Part shown: positions 50,034 through 59,010 of the stretch, one piece after another
How the letters are laid out: every line of letters starts with the position of its first letter
Position numbering within the stretch: position 1 is the stretch's first letter
Source: Palaemon carinicauda
Taxonomy: Eukaryota > Arthropoda > Malacostraca > Decapoda > Palaemonidae
Reading direction: 5' to 3'
NCBI RefSeq assembly: GCF_036898095.1
Contig: NC_090767.1
Span: 25,984,449-26,048,448 of the forward strand
Length of the DNA stretch: 64,000 nt
Notes under the pieces: model-generated
Told to the model about the DNA's origin: nothing
Databases searched by the model: none
The model's input: only the letters and a program-made list of their open reading frames with translations
Translations under genes and position numbers: made by a program

Positions 50034-50585
50034 AACCTCAAGCTCCTTATTGGACAAGTAGCAGAAGGTTGGAGGCATTGTTACCCGGTTTTAGTCTGCA
50101 TGAATGAAAATGTTTGACTGGCCCTTATTCTTTTCTTCATCATCCCCTCTCTTGGGGAAAGCAGCATCCTGGGTTCTCTGCATAGCTGACCTCAAACCAC
50201 GGCAGGTAAACCATACTCCCTTGTGTTCCTAGTATTAATATTAATACAGTACTGTTACGTCCCTATACCCTGACGAGGTGGTATTGGGAAAGTCCTAGTC
50301 TACAAGTTTCCATCTAAAGAACTTCAGAACAACTTTCTAGGATGAGTCACACTTCTTCATACCTTCACACACAGCTTGCGTAGGCCGCAGACCTTGCGTA
50401 GCAAGGTTTAGCGAGGTGCAGGGACTCCTTATTTCTTGAGTGCTTACACACTCAAATAAGGAGTCCCCGGGCAAAGCCAAAAGCCAGACTGGCTAGGACG
50501 TCCACCCTTCCTAATGGGTGAGTCACTCCTATTAAATACTGTGATTTGTATTCCAGTTACGGAACAAATGACAAATTCGTAGTTG
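50034..50585 (+). repeat. Family A copy 2 right end, truncated
   Basis: Aligns with copies 1 and 3 up to GTTACGGAACAAATGACAAA then TTCGTAG at 50585, after which the sequence is different. It lacks the terminal inverted arm present in copies 1 and 3. It contains the hairpin at 50421-50468. Confidence 0.75.
50421..50468. other. Hairpin in family A right end, copy 2
   Basis: GGGACTCCTTATTT-C-TTGAGTG, a 6-nt loop, then CACTCAAATAAGGAGTCCC: a stem of about 20 bp with one bulge. It is about 390 bp downstream of the recombinase end, in a non-coding stretch shared by all three copies. Confidence 0.85.
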
Positions 50586-50888
50586 TTCCAACACGGAGTA
50601 CTTACCTCGAACTACTTTCTTAGGAGTATCTGGGATCTCCTCCCTAACCGACCAAGAATTTTGCGTAGTTCCCCATACAGTATCTCCGTTTTCCCTTGTT
50701 GGGTCCCTCCGTGGCGGATGGATACTCGCCCTAAGGCGACCTGGGGTCAGCGCGCGAGAGTGCGCTACTAGGTCTGTGTTTCCAGTAAGCATCTGGTCAT
50801 GGCGTAGATAACATCTCGCCGCTCTCTCTCACATCCCGTCCAAACCACCATTGTGTTCCACGTGTTCCCTTTGTGCTTTCCCTTTTTA
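50586..50888. other. Unassigned sequence between copy 2 and a MITE fragment
   Basis: About 300 bp that matches neither family A copy. It is moderately GC-rich, without a long frame, and probably another transposon piece. Nothing is recognised. Confidence 0.45.
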
Positions 50889-51025
50889 AACATTAAACTT
50901 ACCCGCTGGTTATATAAAAATAGCTTTAGTCTGTGACGTCCGGCAGAAATTCAAAAACTTGCGGCAATCGCAGATAGAGTTGCCAGGTGTAGACTAGCGC
51001 CCTCACGGGAAATAGATTGAACCAT
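50889..51025 (-). mobile_element. MITE fragment related to 39862-40133
   Basis: ACTTACCCGCTGGTTATATA marks the same terminus, and the interior (reverse complement GGGCGCTAGTCTACACCTGG) aligns with AGGGCGCTAGTGTACACCTG at 39989. The second terminus is missing. Confidence 0.7.
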
Positions 51026-51232
51026 TCCATACTTCACCAGATCTTCTCTGCCGTCATTGCTGGCAACATCGTTTAGAATTCACTCGTGATTAACCTGGAT
51101 TTTAGCAGTTATCTTGGTGATGTACTCCTAAATATGGTTTCTGGCATTCGCTTATTTTGTTTTTGTTTGGTATTTGATCGCTATGTTATAGCTTAAAAGG
51201 TAGGATTAGAAGTTTTTTCAACCTACTTTAAA
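51026..51232. other. Unassigned AT-richer sequence before copy 3
   Basis: No gene or known repeat recognised. Copy 3 homology begins at about 51233 with ACTAACGCTAGGATTGGCAG. Confidence 0.45.
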
Positions 51233-51386
51233 CTAACGCTAGGATTGGCAGTCCCCCTGCATGTTCACCAGTCGGGGGATGCCTACAAAGTTGCGCAGAC
51301 AGGTGGCAACAACTCGGGGCCGATTCCTGGACGATTCACAACATCTCTACCTCCCCTGACGACGAATCCAGTGTCATTGAGCTCCC

Positions 51387-52095
51387 TTGCCATGGGATCA
51401 GCAAGGGGGCAGGCCCTTCGGGCAGAAGTCCAGACCAAAGCAAACTCCGTTCAGCATGGAGACCGCAGACACGGTCAAACTTGCAGTGAGACCGCAAGAC
51501 TTCATGTGTACACTGGATCTGAAGGACGCGTACTTCCAGATCCCAATCCATCCGTCTTCAAGGAAGTACTCAAGATTCAGCCTAGACAACAGTAAGTACC
51601 AGTTCAAGGTGCTGTGTTTCGGTCTCTCCACAGCACCACAGGTTTTCACCAGAGTGTTCACCCTAATATCGTTGTGGGCACACAGGATCAGCATCCGTCT
51701 CCTCCATTATCTGGACGACTGGATGATCCTAGCAGACTTTGAGTCATCCCTTCTTCGACACCGAGACAAACTTCTGGGACTTTGCCAGGATCTGGGGATC
51801 ATGGTAAATATTGAGAAGTCCTCTCTGCTTCCCACTCAAAGACTGGTTTACCTAGGCATGATTATAGACACCAATCTCCACAAAGCCTTCCCATCAGACG
51901 ACAGGATAGCAAGGCTGAGGAGGGTCGCAAGCCCTTTCCTCAGACGAGAAGAGCTTCCAGCCCAATCGTGGTTACGTCTCCTCGGTCACCTCTCATCCTT
52001 GGCTTGTCTAGTTCCCAACGGTCGCCTCAGGATGAGATCCCTCCAGTGGTGACTCAAGACCCGGTGGAATCAAGGTTGCGATTCCCCGGACGTCA
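51387..52095 (+). pseudogene. Family A copy 3 reverse transcriptase
   Basis: The open frame 51387-52052 (221 residues) has MCTLDLKDAYFQIPIHPSSR (51505), FKVLCFGLSTAPQVF (51603), YLDDWMILADF (51708) and LVYLGMIIDTNLHKAFPSDD (51845). The catalytic aspartate pair is intact. The N-terminal RT motifs are deleted (see the element entry) and the frame stops at TGA 52050 after LQW, where copy 2 reads LQWRLKSRW, so it cannot work alone. Role: cDNA synthesis within the element particle. Confidence 0.88.
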
Positions 52096-53040
52096 TGATC
52101 CCTATGGGACCTGCGGAACGGACGGACCTCCAGTGGTGGGTGACAGACGAGAACCTACGAAAAGGAGTGGATCTTCTCGTCCTTCCCCCGGATTTGATGC
52201 TGTTTTCGGACGCCTCAAAGAAAGGGTGGGGGGCCCACGTTCTGCACCACAGGACCTCAGGCCTGTGGTCAGAATCAGAAAAGTGCCTCCATATAAATCG
52301 TCTTAGAGATGAAGGCCGTTTTCTTGGCCCTTCAGCAGTTCCAACAATACCTGGCGGGTCACTCTGTGGTGGTGATAAGCGACAACACCACAGTAGTGGC
52401 TTATATCAACAAGCAAGGAGGTACCTTTTCGAAGCAGCTATCCCATCTTGCAGTAGAGATACTGAGATGGTCCGAAGTCCGCTCAATTCCACTATCGGCA
52501 CGTTTCATTTCAGGCAAGAGGAATGTGCTCGCCGACAATCTGAGCAGAGCGTCTCAGATAGTGAGTACCGAGTGGTCTTTGGATCATCTAGTAGCCAACA
52601 AAGTCCTGACTTTGTGGGGTTCCCCGACTGTGGATCTGTTCGCGACAGCGCTGAACTTCAAGCTTCCACTCTACTGCTCCCCAGTCCCAGATCCCAAGGC
52701 GCTCTGGCAAGATGCCTTCCAACAACGGTGGGACAACATCGACGTGTACGCCTTTCCCCCGTTCTGTCTGATGAGGAGGGTGCTCAACAAGACCAGAGTA
52801 TCAGTTAATCTTCCAATGACCCTCATAGCTCGGCTATGGCATCACACGGAATGGTTTCTGGACCTTCTGCAACTCCTAACGGAACTTCCGAGAGAACTCC
52901 CTCCACGACACAATCTACTCAGACAACCACATGCTAACATCTTCCACAAAGCCGTAGCTTCGCTACGACTTCACGCATGGAGACTATCCAGCATCTCCTC
53001 GCTGAGAGAGGATTTTCGCAACAAGTTGCGATTAGGAAGT
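52095..53040 (+). pseudogene. Family A copy 3 RNase H and linker domain
   Basis: LMLFSDASKKGWGAHVLHHR (52197) begins RNase H. A frameshift near 52295 is followed by LEMKAVFLALQQFQQY (52303) with the catalytic glutamate, VVISDNTTVVAYINKQGG (52371) with the third acidic residue, and GKRNVLADNLSR (52514) with the last aspartate. Next comes STEWSLD…SPTVDLFATALNFKLPLYCS (52564-52680) and DAFQQRWDNIDVYAFPPFCL (52711). A methyltransferase-like domain has been described in this part of some DIRS elements; I cannot confirm it from these residues. The frame stays open from 52309 to 53301. Confidence 0.82.
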
Positions 53041-54053
53041 CTGGACATCTGCGAAAGTCATCCGCATCTGTCTACCAGGCAAAGTGGAAAGTTTTCTGTG
53101 GTTGGTGTCGTGGAAGGGGTATCTCTCCACTCGATGCCACTATTCCAGCTAAGCGGAGTTCCTCGTGTATTTGCGGGAAGAAATGCGCCTTTCAGTCTCG
53201 GCGGTGAAAGGCTATCGCTCAGCCTTAAGTCTAGCCTTCAGGCTCAAAGGAATGGACTTTTCTTCCTCGCTGGAACTTTCCCTACTCATACGAGGTTATG
53301 AACTTACCTGCCCTCAGTCGGAAGTGAGACCTCCTCCATGGAACGTGGTTCGAGTTCTCAGGTCTCTTAAGAGACCTCCCTATGAACCATTACGCCAGGC
53401 TTCAGATCGCCACCTAACTTGGAAGACGGTGTTCCTACTAGCTTTGGCTTCGGCCAAACGAGTCAGTGAACTTCATGGTTTCTCATATGACATCGCCCAT
53501 TCAAGGGGATGGGGGGAGGTAACGTTAAAATTCGTCCCTGAGTTTATGGGGGGAGGTAACGTTAAAATTTGTCCCTGAGTTTATTGCTAAGACACTGAAT
53601 CCGGGGGTGCCGGACGCTCGGTTCGACCCCTTCCGGATTTTGAGTCTTCGTTCTGTAACAGATGACCCAGACCATCTCTTACTGTGCCCAGTAAGGAGTC
53701 TGAGGCTATATCTCAAAAGAATGGCTGAAGTCCGTCCCCAGGTGCAAGCATTGTTAGCACTGGGAGGAATAAGAGGAGGGTCAACAAGAACACCATCTCC
53801 GTATGGATTCGTAGGGTGATCCATCTGTCCCTGAATCCAGACCCTCCTCCGTCACGTCGCCCTAGAGCACATGATGTCAGGGGCGTAGCTACGTCCCTGG
53901 CCTTCAAAAGAAATTTCTCAGTGACACAGGTTCTTCAAGCTGGGGTGTGGAAGCGTGATGACCATCACAGCCCACTACCTGTACGACGTGACCCACAGGA
54001 GGCTCGATACGTTTTCTATTGTCCCTGTGGTGGCTGCACAACAGCTGGTTTAA
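53041..54053 (+). pseudogene. Family A copy 3 tyrosine recombinase, frameshifted
   Basis: Readable parts: LSVSAVKGYRSALSLAFRL (53188), LRSLKRPPYEPLRQASDRHL (53357), TVFLLALASAKRVSELHGFS (53428) with the box I arginine, and RAHDVRGVATSLAFKR (53863) with H-x-x-R. A 37-bp tandem duplication (53511-53584, GGGGGGAGGTAACGTTAAAA and following, twice) breaks the frame, and another indel near 53960 moves the tyrosine segment out of frame (DDHHSPLPVRR in place of SHYLQDV). Inactive. Confidence 0.85.
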
Positions 54054-54070
54054 AACCTCAGGCTCCTTAG

Positions 54071-54895
54071 TGGACAAGTAGCAGAAGGTTGAGGGCATTG
54101 TTACCCGGTCTTAGTCTGCATGAATGAAAAGGTTTGTCTGGCCCTTATTCTTTTCTTCATCTTACCTTCTCTTGGGGAAAGCAGCATCCTGGGTTCTCTG
54201 CACAGCTGACCTCAAACCACTGCAGGTAAACCATGTTTCCTTGTGTTCCTAGTATTAAGCTAATACTGTCACGTGCCCATACCCTGACGAGGTGGTATTG
54301 GGAGAGTACTAGCCTAAAGTTTCCTTCTAAAGGACTACAGGTCAACTTCGTAGGACGAGTCACACTTTATTATACCTTCACACACAGCTTGCGTAGGCTG
54401 CAGTCCTTGCGTAGCAAGGTTCTAGCGGGATGCAGGGACTCCTTATTGCTGAGTGCGAACACACTCAAATATTGAGTCCCCGGGCAAAGCCAAAAGCCAG
54501 TACTGGCAGGGACTTTCCACCCTTCCTAATGGGTGAGTCACCCCTATTAAATAGCGTGGTTTGTATGTCAGTTACAGAACAAATGACAAATTCGTAGATA
54601 ATTTGTATTTTTCCTAACTGTACAAACCTTAGCTATTTAATCATACTTGCCCGCCAGCCCTATCCCCCTTGAAGTCCTACCTCCAAGCAAAGTGAGCTCA
54701 AGGACAGGTGTGTGTGAGGGGGGGTTAGCAGGCTACCCTCTCTACCCCCCACTAACTAGTGGTGGGGTAGTAAACCCTCGTTAAAATTCTAATGGCTCGT
54801 CATTTCAGCTACGCCGAAAGTAATAACCCCTATTAAATAGCTAAGGTTTGTATAGATAGGAAAAATACAAAATATCTACGAATTTGTCATTTTTA
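54071..54895 (+). repeat. Family A copy 3 right end with terminal inverted repeat
   Basis: After the recombinase come the hairpin (54434-54480) and GTATGTCAGTTACAGAACAA (54562), then a first arm CAAATTCGTAGATAATTTGT ATTTTTCC (split here) and a second, inverted arm ending ATCTACGAATTTGTCATTTT at 54893. The arms pair over about 57 bp with few mismatches and enclose about 200 bp that is the complement of the family's left end (compare TTCAGCTACGCCGAAAGTAA at 54806 with TTACTTTCGGCGTAGCTGAA at 58284). Confidence 0.75.
54434..54480. other. Hairpin in family A right end, copy 3
   Basis: GGGACTC…ATT…GAGTG pairs with CACTC…AAT…GAGTCCC, with a small internal loop; the same location as in copies 1 and 2. 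Confidence 0.75.
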
Positions 54896-55249
54896 ATTGC
54901 AGAAAGTTCCAGAGTAAGTTTGACATCTTAGTAATACAACAGTTTATTCTTAAAAAGTTGTTGTAATAGAAGAGTACAGCAATAATTTTTCAATTTAGAT
55001 GCACAGACATCCCTATTAACGTACATAATCACTCGTCTATTAGCACTTCCTTGTCTCTACTCGCCCATAACCACACGTTTGAGTGTAGATAGTCGTCTGT
55101 GCCTGGACTGAATGATGAAAGAGAATGAATATATCAGCAGACCCAGTCGGGGGTTCTTCCACAATGGGATGTTTCGGTGTCGTTCTTGGGACAATTGTAG
55201 AGTTTTGTGTGATTTGTTTTGATTGAATAGTTTCGTAGTAAAAATTGTC
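54896..55249. other. Intergenic or intronic DNA, nothing recognised
   Basis: AT-rich; no frame or repeat of note. Confidence 0.5.
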
Positions 55250-55515
55250 ATCATCACCTCCTACACCTGTTAATGCAAAGGGCCTCAGTTAGATTTTGCC
55301 AGTCGTCTCTATCTTGAGCTTTTAATTCAATACTGTACTTCTCCATTCATCATCATCTGCTTCACGCTTCATAGTCCCCAGCCATGTAGACTGGGTCTTC
55401 CAACTCTTCTAGTGCCTCGTGTAGCCCAGCTGAACGTTTGGTGAACTATAATCTCTCTTGTGGAGTGCAAAGAGCATGCCCAAACCCTGTCCATCTATCT
55501 GCCCCTCATCATGAC
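55250..55515 (-). pseudogene. LINE C-terminal fragment, minus strand
   Basis: The reverse complement contains GGGCATGCTCTTTGCACTCC, AGAGTTGGAAGACCCAGTCT, ACATGGCTGGGGACTATGAA and GAGAAGTACAGTATTGAATT, closely matching 17125-17372 on the plus strand. It is a 5'-truncated relic of the same RTE/CR1-like LINE family, with frame-breaking changes. Confidence 0.65.
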
Positions 55516-55640
55516 CTCATCCACATGTGGTACTTGAGTAGAATGTGGCATGAAGAGGCAAAACCTGATGAATGGGAGTTAGGAGTGTTGGTGAAAGTGG
55601 CAAAAGAAGGAGACCTGACTGATGACAATATCAATAGAAA
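55516..55640 (+). pseudogene. LINE reverse transcriptase fragment
   Basis: The frame reads MWHEEAKPDEWELGVLVKVA then KEGDLTDDNINR. This matches the W-x-x-E…P-D-x-W-x-x-G-x-L-V-K-x-x-K-x-G-D-L-x-D stretch just before the N-Y-R-G-I motif of RTE-like reverse transcriptases. It is only about 40 codons long and lies in the opposite orientation to the C-terminal fragment next to it. Confidence 0.6.
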
Positions 55641-55681
55641 TTCATTAATACTAAATTGATTTTTTTGTTTCTCATTTCCAG

Positions 55682-55809
55682 AACACAGCGAAGGTGTACA
55701 GTAGTCATGTCCGATGGATTGGTCATCCACGAAGACGGGAAGGAGAAGCTTATCATCGTGACGGCCGCTACTGCCATGGCCGCCTGTTGGATCGTTTGCC
55801 CTGTAACAG
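55682..55809 (+). CDS. ELP2: ELP2 exon a
   Basis: 128 nt between TTTCCAG and GTACTG. It starts with the last base of a split codon, then TQRRCTVVMSDGLVIHED and KLIIVTAATAMAACWIV. The QRR and IV-T/S-AA pattern corresponds to the animal ELP2 segment before the third blade. It has an insertion relative to vertebrate ELP2 and weaker identity than the other two exons. Confidence 0.7.
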
Positions 55810-58080
55810 GTACTGTTGTGAAATTAGAGTTATACAATCAAGGCTCCTAATTCCATGAAAATTTCATTACAGGTATACTGTATGTTTTATAATTATGTAC
55901 GTGTTTAAAACAAGGACCTGTGATAGATCGTATCAAAAGACCAGATCCCTGCTGCATCTGAGAAGCCAACAGCGACTGTATTCAATAAATGAAATATCGG
56001 TCCAATGTGTTATGGGGTTGAGGCATTTGTTATATTTGTAACTGAGGTTTTTCAGCCGTCAGAATTTCTCGCATCGCCAAAGGGAGTATTGCATAGAGTA
56101 CAAGTTTAGCTGTGGCTGGACACTATAGGGTTTATAAGAAGCATTTCACTTCATCCATACAGTTCTCAGCTATGATGGATTGATTGATTGATTGATTGAA
56201 TGAGAGTTTTCTGGCATCCTGACATCTAAGGTCATGAATGCCGTTCTCAGCTATGTTGTCCTTTTCCTTTCACTTTTTATCCATTCCACTTTGGGCTTTT
56301 CCATTATAGCTGTTTGTAAACAAATCCTTATGGGGCAGGTGAGTGAGAATTTTGTAATGTCATTGGATGTATTTTTCACTGTATTTTACTCCTGAAATCT
56401 GATGTAAGCAGGCTCACTCAAAAAAGTTATGGATGAATTTGATGAAAATTTCAAGACATGTTAGAAATGGGATAACTTAGAAGGTACTATATTTACCCTG
56501 TGATCGTATTCACCATCCTGATCCAAGAGTTTTTTTCTAAAGGATTCTTAACTATTGCAAGATTGGACCAAATTGGAAATTCTTGCTTATTACTCGAGTA
56601 AAGCACAGTAGACTTGGTCAAAACTTTTAAGCATTAAGCCATCGTAAGGTCTAGCAATGGCTACGTTATGGTTCTGATATTATATTATTCCGGACCTGCA
56701 GATCCAGGATGGGAACATGTAAATAGAGATCTAGTGAAGATTGAGATGGTGTGATAGAGGGAATCGAGGTCTGTGCTCTCTGAGTGCTCATTTTACTTGT
56801 TTTTAATGTTTTAGTTGATAGTACTGTACGTATTTTGCCTTTTGTTAATTCAATGCACTTCTTCAGGTGAAAGAGAAGGCAGGAAGACATTCTGCCTCCC
56901 GAGACGCACGTTTATCACGAGCCTCCTCCCAGTGAAGGTTGAAGAGGCCAAGCATCCGCTGCTTCTGTGCGGCGATCACGACAGCCGAATACGCGTATTC
57001 ACACGCGAGAGTTTAGGCGACTATTTTCCAGAAGCGGTTCTTAACGGTCACGAAGACTGGGTGACTTCGCTGGACATTATGCGAGAAGGTTAGTTTCCGA
57101 GATCTTATTTACCTGATTTAGGACCTTGTATTGTTTACCTTTTATATTGTATGTTACAGAGGGGTGAGATGTCCCGAGGAAGGAAAAGAAAAGGGGATGG
57201 TTTGGAGCTGCAATGAAGGAAGATCAAAAAATTAGTCAGACGTAGTGTGACGAGAGCTCTCACCAGTAGGAATTGCCAAACATAATAATGAAGTGAAGGA
57301 AATGTAATCTAAACCAGATGGGAATTGAGGCAGAAAATACTTCCGACTGTGTAAAGTGGCTACCACGCCTTTTGAATTGAGTAAAGAGAATATTTAATGC
57401 AAAGACTAAATATTCAGGGAATGAAAAATCATTGTTAAATTATGAATTCATTACCTCTGCCAATGAGTTTATAAAATGACCAGCATTTATTAATTTATTT
57501 ACTTATACGTTTGTTTGTTGTCTGTTAGCAAGATTATGTTGAAATGTCTTGCTTGATTTCCACCAACTTTGAACCACTGATAGGTATTATTATGCTTTGG
57601 ATGAACCCATTGAATTTTGAAGGTGAACCACAGCAAGATCACAATTCTAGTTATGATTATTGTTATTATATATAGACAGTAGATTATACAAAAGGTCAAC
57701 ATAGGAAAAAGGGGAAGGTTGGTCCCTAGACTTGAATGAAATGTTGGAAATATTCAGGTAGCTCTTTTTACTTGTTTTGAGAATGCATTTTGAGCATAAA
57801 TATTATTACCTTTCAGATAATGGCGGATTATTGCTTGCCAGCGGTCCGAAGGACTCCTCCGTTCGTTTCTGGAAAGTCTCGGTGCTGGAGAAAGAAGACG
57901 ACGCGAAGGATGCGGAAGACAGGGAAGACAAAGTTCTGAGGCTGCGCAGCGTCGTGTTCCGAGTCAAACCGAGCTCCTCCGGCGACAAGGACGTGACGAT
58001 ATCTGTGTTGCTCGATACTATCTTAGCTGGTCATGGAGGCTTGAGATCAGAAGTGCCTTGGGCTGGTCCAATGATCAAAG
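55682..58080 (+). CDS. ELP2: Elongator complex protein 2 (ELP2), three internal exons, partial
   Basis: Three exons at 55682-55809, 56867-57088 and 57817-58080, with AG acceptors and GT donors and consistent phases (phase 2 before the first, phase 1 between and after). Conserved text compared with the animal protein as I recall it: TQRR…LIIVTAAT, LLLCGDHDSRIRVF, LNGHEDWVTSLDI, LLLASGPKDSSVRFWKV and LDTILAGHGG. These are WD-repeat blades 3-5 of ELP2, the double WD40 propeller subunit that scaffolds Elongator, which modifies wobble uridines of tRNAs in the cytoplasm. Earlier and later exons are not recognisable in the window; the next intron contains retrotransposon ends from 58236, so the rest probably lies beyond. 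Confidence 0.87.
56175..56242 (-). mobile_element. 68-bp 5'-truncated copy of the I/Nimb-like LINE
   Basis: The reverse complement reads ATGACCTTAGATGTCAGGAT then GCCAGAAAACTCTCATTCAA and five AATC units, identical apart from a few bases to the 3' end of the LINE at 31800-31861. It is flanked by perfect 13-bp repeats GTTCTCAGCTATG (56162-56174 and 56243-56255), the target-site duplication. It lies in the intron between ELP2 exons a and b. Confidence 0.95.
56867..57088 (+). CDS. ELP2: ELP2 exon b
   Basis: 222 nt between CTTCTTCAG and GTTAGT; in phase 1 at both ends, and 74 codons long. It contains TFCLPRRTFITSLLPVKVEE, HPLLLCGDHDSRIRVFTRES and EAVLNGHEDWVTSLDIMREG. The CG-x-D-x-R-I-x-x-F and GHEDW motifs are the ELP2-specific ends of two WD blades. 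Confidence 0.9.
57089..57816. other. ELP2 intron b-c, no repeat recognised
   Basis: 728 bp, AT-rich, GTTAGT donor and TTACCTTTCAG acceptor. No gene or transposon piece seen. Confidence 0.6.
57817..58080 (+). CDS. ELP2: ELP2 exon c
   Basis: 264 nt between TTTCAG and GTGAGT; 88 codons, phase 1. It contains LLLASGPKDSSVRFWKVSVL, an acidic stretch KEDDAKDAEDRED, and ISVLLDTILAGHGGLRSEVP. It corresponds to the blade with LASCSQDCLIRIWK and the ETVLAGHENWV region of vertebrate ELP2. The usual E-N-W after AGH is replaced by G-G-L, an oddity for such a conserved spot. Confidence 0.9.
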
Positions 58081-58235
58081 GTGAGTAGTGGATCATTTGG
58101 TGTTCTGTGTTGATAGAATCCAAGTGGTCATGATGATATACTTGTTTCGAATTTGTGTATTGCTGTATATTTGTATAACTAAATATTTTGCCATGTTGAT
58201 ACTGGTCTTGCTATAAAAATCAGGACAAGAAAAAT

Positions 58236-58560
58236 CATTTGTTCCGTAACTGAAATACAAACCACGCTATTTAATATGGGTATTACTTTCGGCGTAGCTG
58301 AAATGACAAACCATTAGAATTTTAACGAGGGTTTACAACCCCCATCGCTAGTTAGCGGGGGTAGGGGAGGGTAGCTTGCTAAACCCCCCCCCACACACAC
58401 ACACACCTGTGTGCTGAGCTCACTTTACTATCGGCTCGGGTGGTAGCCGGATGTGTCCGCTTTCACCCTTGCCTCTTTGACAGCCATTAATGCTTTTGTT
58501 TTTGTTTTACTTACTTTTTCTTATACTTGTAATATATATATAAACATTCTTTATGTTTAT
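58236..58560 (+). repeat. Family A left-end sequence, first copy
   Basis: TTTGTTCCGTAACTGAAATA, then CAAACCACGCTATTTAATAT and TTACTTTCGGCGTAGCTGAA. This is the inverted complement of the family A right end (for example 54806-54860). It has no coding part and is followed directly by a second, more complete left end at 58567. Confidence 0.75.
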
Positions 58561-58566
58561 GTATAT

Positions 58567-59010
58567 TTGTTCCGTAACCAAAATACAAACCACGCTATTT
58601 ACATAGGGTTTACTTTCGGCGTAGCTGAAATGACGAGCCATTAGATTTTAACGAGGGTTAAACTACTCCCGCGCAAGTTAGCACGGGGGTAGGGGAGGGG
58701 TAGCTAGCTACCCCTCCCCCTCCACACACTGGTGAGCTACTTCACTTCACTTTTGGCTCGGACGATGTACAGACGTTTCTGTCCCGTCCTCGCATATTGG
58801 CAGCCTTAATTTGTTTGCTTTTTCTTCCAGTGTGTGTTTGTTTGAAGTTGGCCTCTACCTTTGCTTTCCACCATGCGGAAATGCCCTGACTTCACGATCG
58901 CCCCCGTGGAACTTTTATGTCGGCGATCGAGACAGACCCTCACACCCTTTGCCCGCAGTGTCGAGGTCAACGGTGTAGTTGGCGCGTGGGTGAGTCGGAG
59001 CCCTGTGGCG
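58567..59010 (+). mobile_element. Family A left end, second copy, with gag start
   Basis: Begins TTTGTTCCGTAACCAAAATA like the copy at 58236. It contains a perfect 28-bp palindrome at 58692-58719 and then a gag N-terminus: MSAIETDPHTLCPQCRGQR (58917) with Cys-x2-Cys…Cys…Cys-Gly-Asp-His spacing, similar to the zinc-finger-like start of DIRS-type gag proteins. An ATG at 58873 is in another frame. The plus-orientation homology fades at about 59010, where a minus-strand gag fragment begins. Confidence 0.65.
58692..58719. other. Perfect 28-bp palindrome in family A left end
   Basis: GGGGAGGGGTAGCT followed exactly by its reverse complement. Related, shorter hairpins are present at the equivalent place in the right end of copy 1 (34489-34506). 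Confidence 0.95.

Larger units (their letters stand above)
40134..50585 (+). mobile_element. DIRS-type YR retrotransposon, family A copy 2
   Basis: Parts in order: gag-like region (40134-47570, including the 4.1-kb coding minisatellite), RT (47620-48700), a nearly deleted RNase H (48715-48803), linker, YR (49165-50033), and right-end sequence with hairpin to about 50585. Compared with copy 3 it lacks about 350 bp of RNase H at 48803 and about 155 bp at 49165. Its right end stops at ACAAATTCGTAG, where copies 1 and 3 continue, so it is truncated there. The left end is replaced by the MITE. Confidence 0.85.
51233..54895 (+). mobile_element. DIRS-type YR retrotransposon, family A copy 3 (5'-truncated)
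   Basis: Starts at the gag/RT boundary (equivalent to 47589 in copy 2), so gag is absent. It contains RT (51240-52095), RNase H and linker (52100-53100), YR (53040-54053) and a complete right end with terminal inverted arms (54560-54895). Relative to copy 2 it has lost about 37 bp near 51337 and about 140 bp at 51437, the latter removing the RPVIDLS part of RT. It is the only family A copy that keeps YLDD and a readable RNase H. It ends about 790 bp before the first ELP2 exon seen. Confidence 0.85.

Noticed and set aside
54579..54895. The inverted-arm module at the right end of copy 3 (and 34345-34666) as a separate MITE inserted in each element
   Set aside because: Its interior is the complement of the family A left end, and it sits at the same place in two copies, so it is more simply the element's own terminal inverted repeat. 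A MITE cannot be fully excluded.
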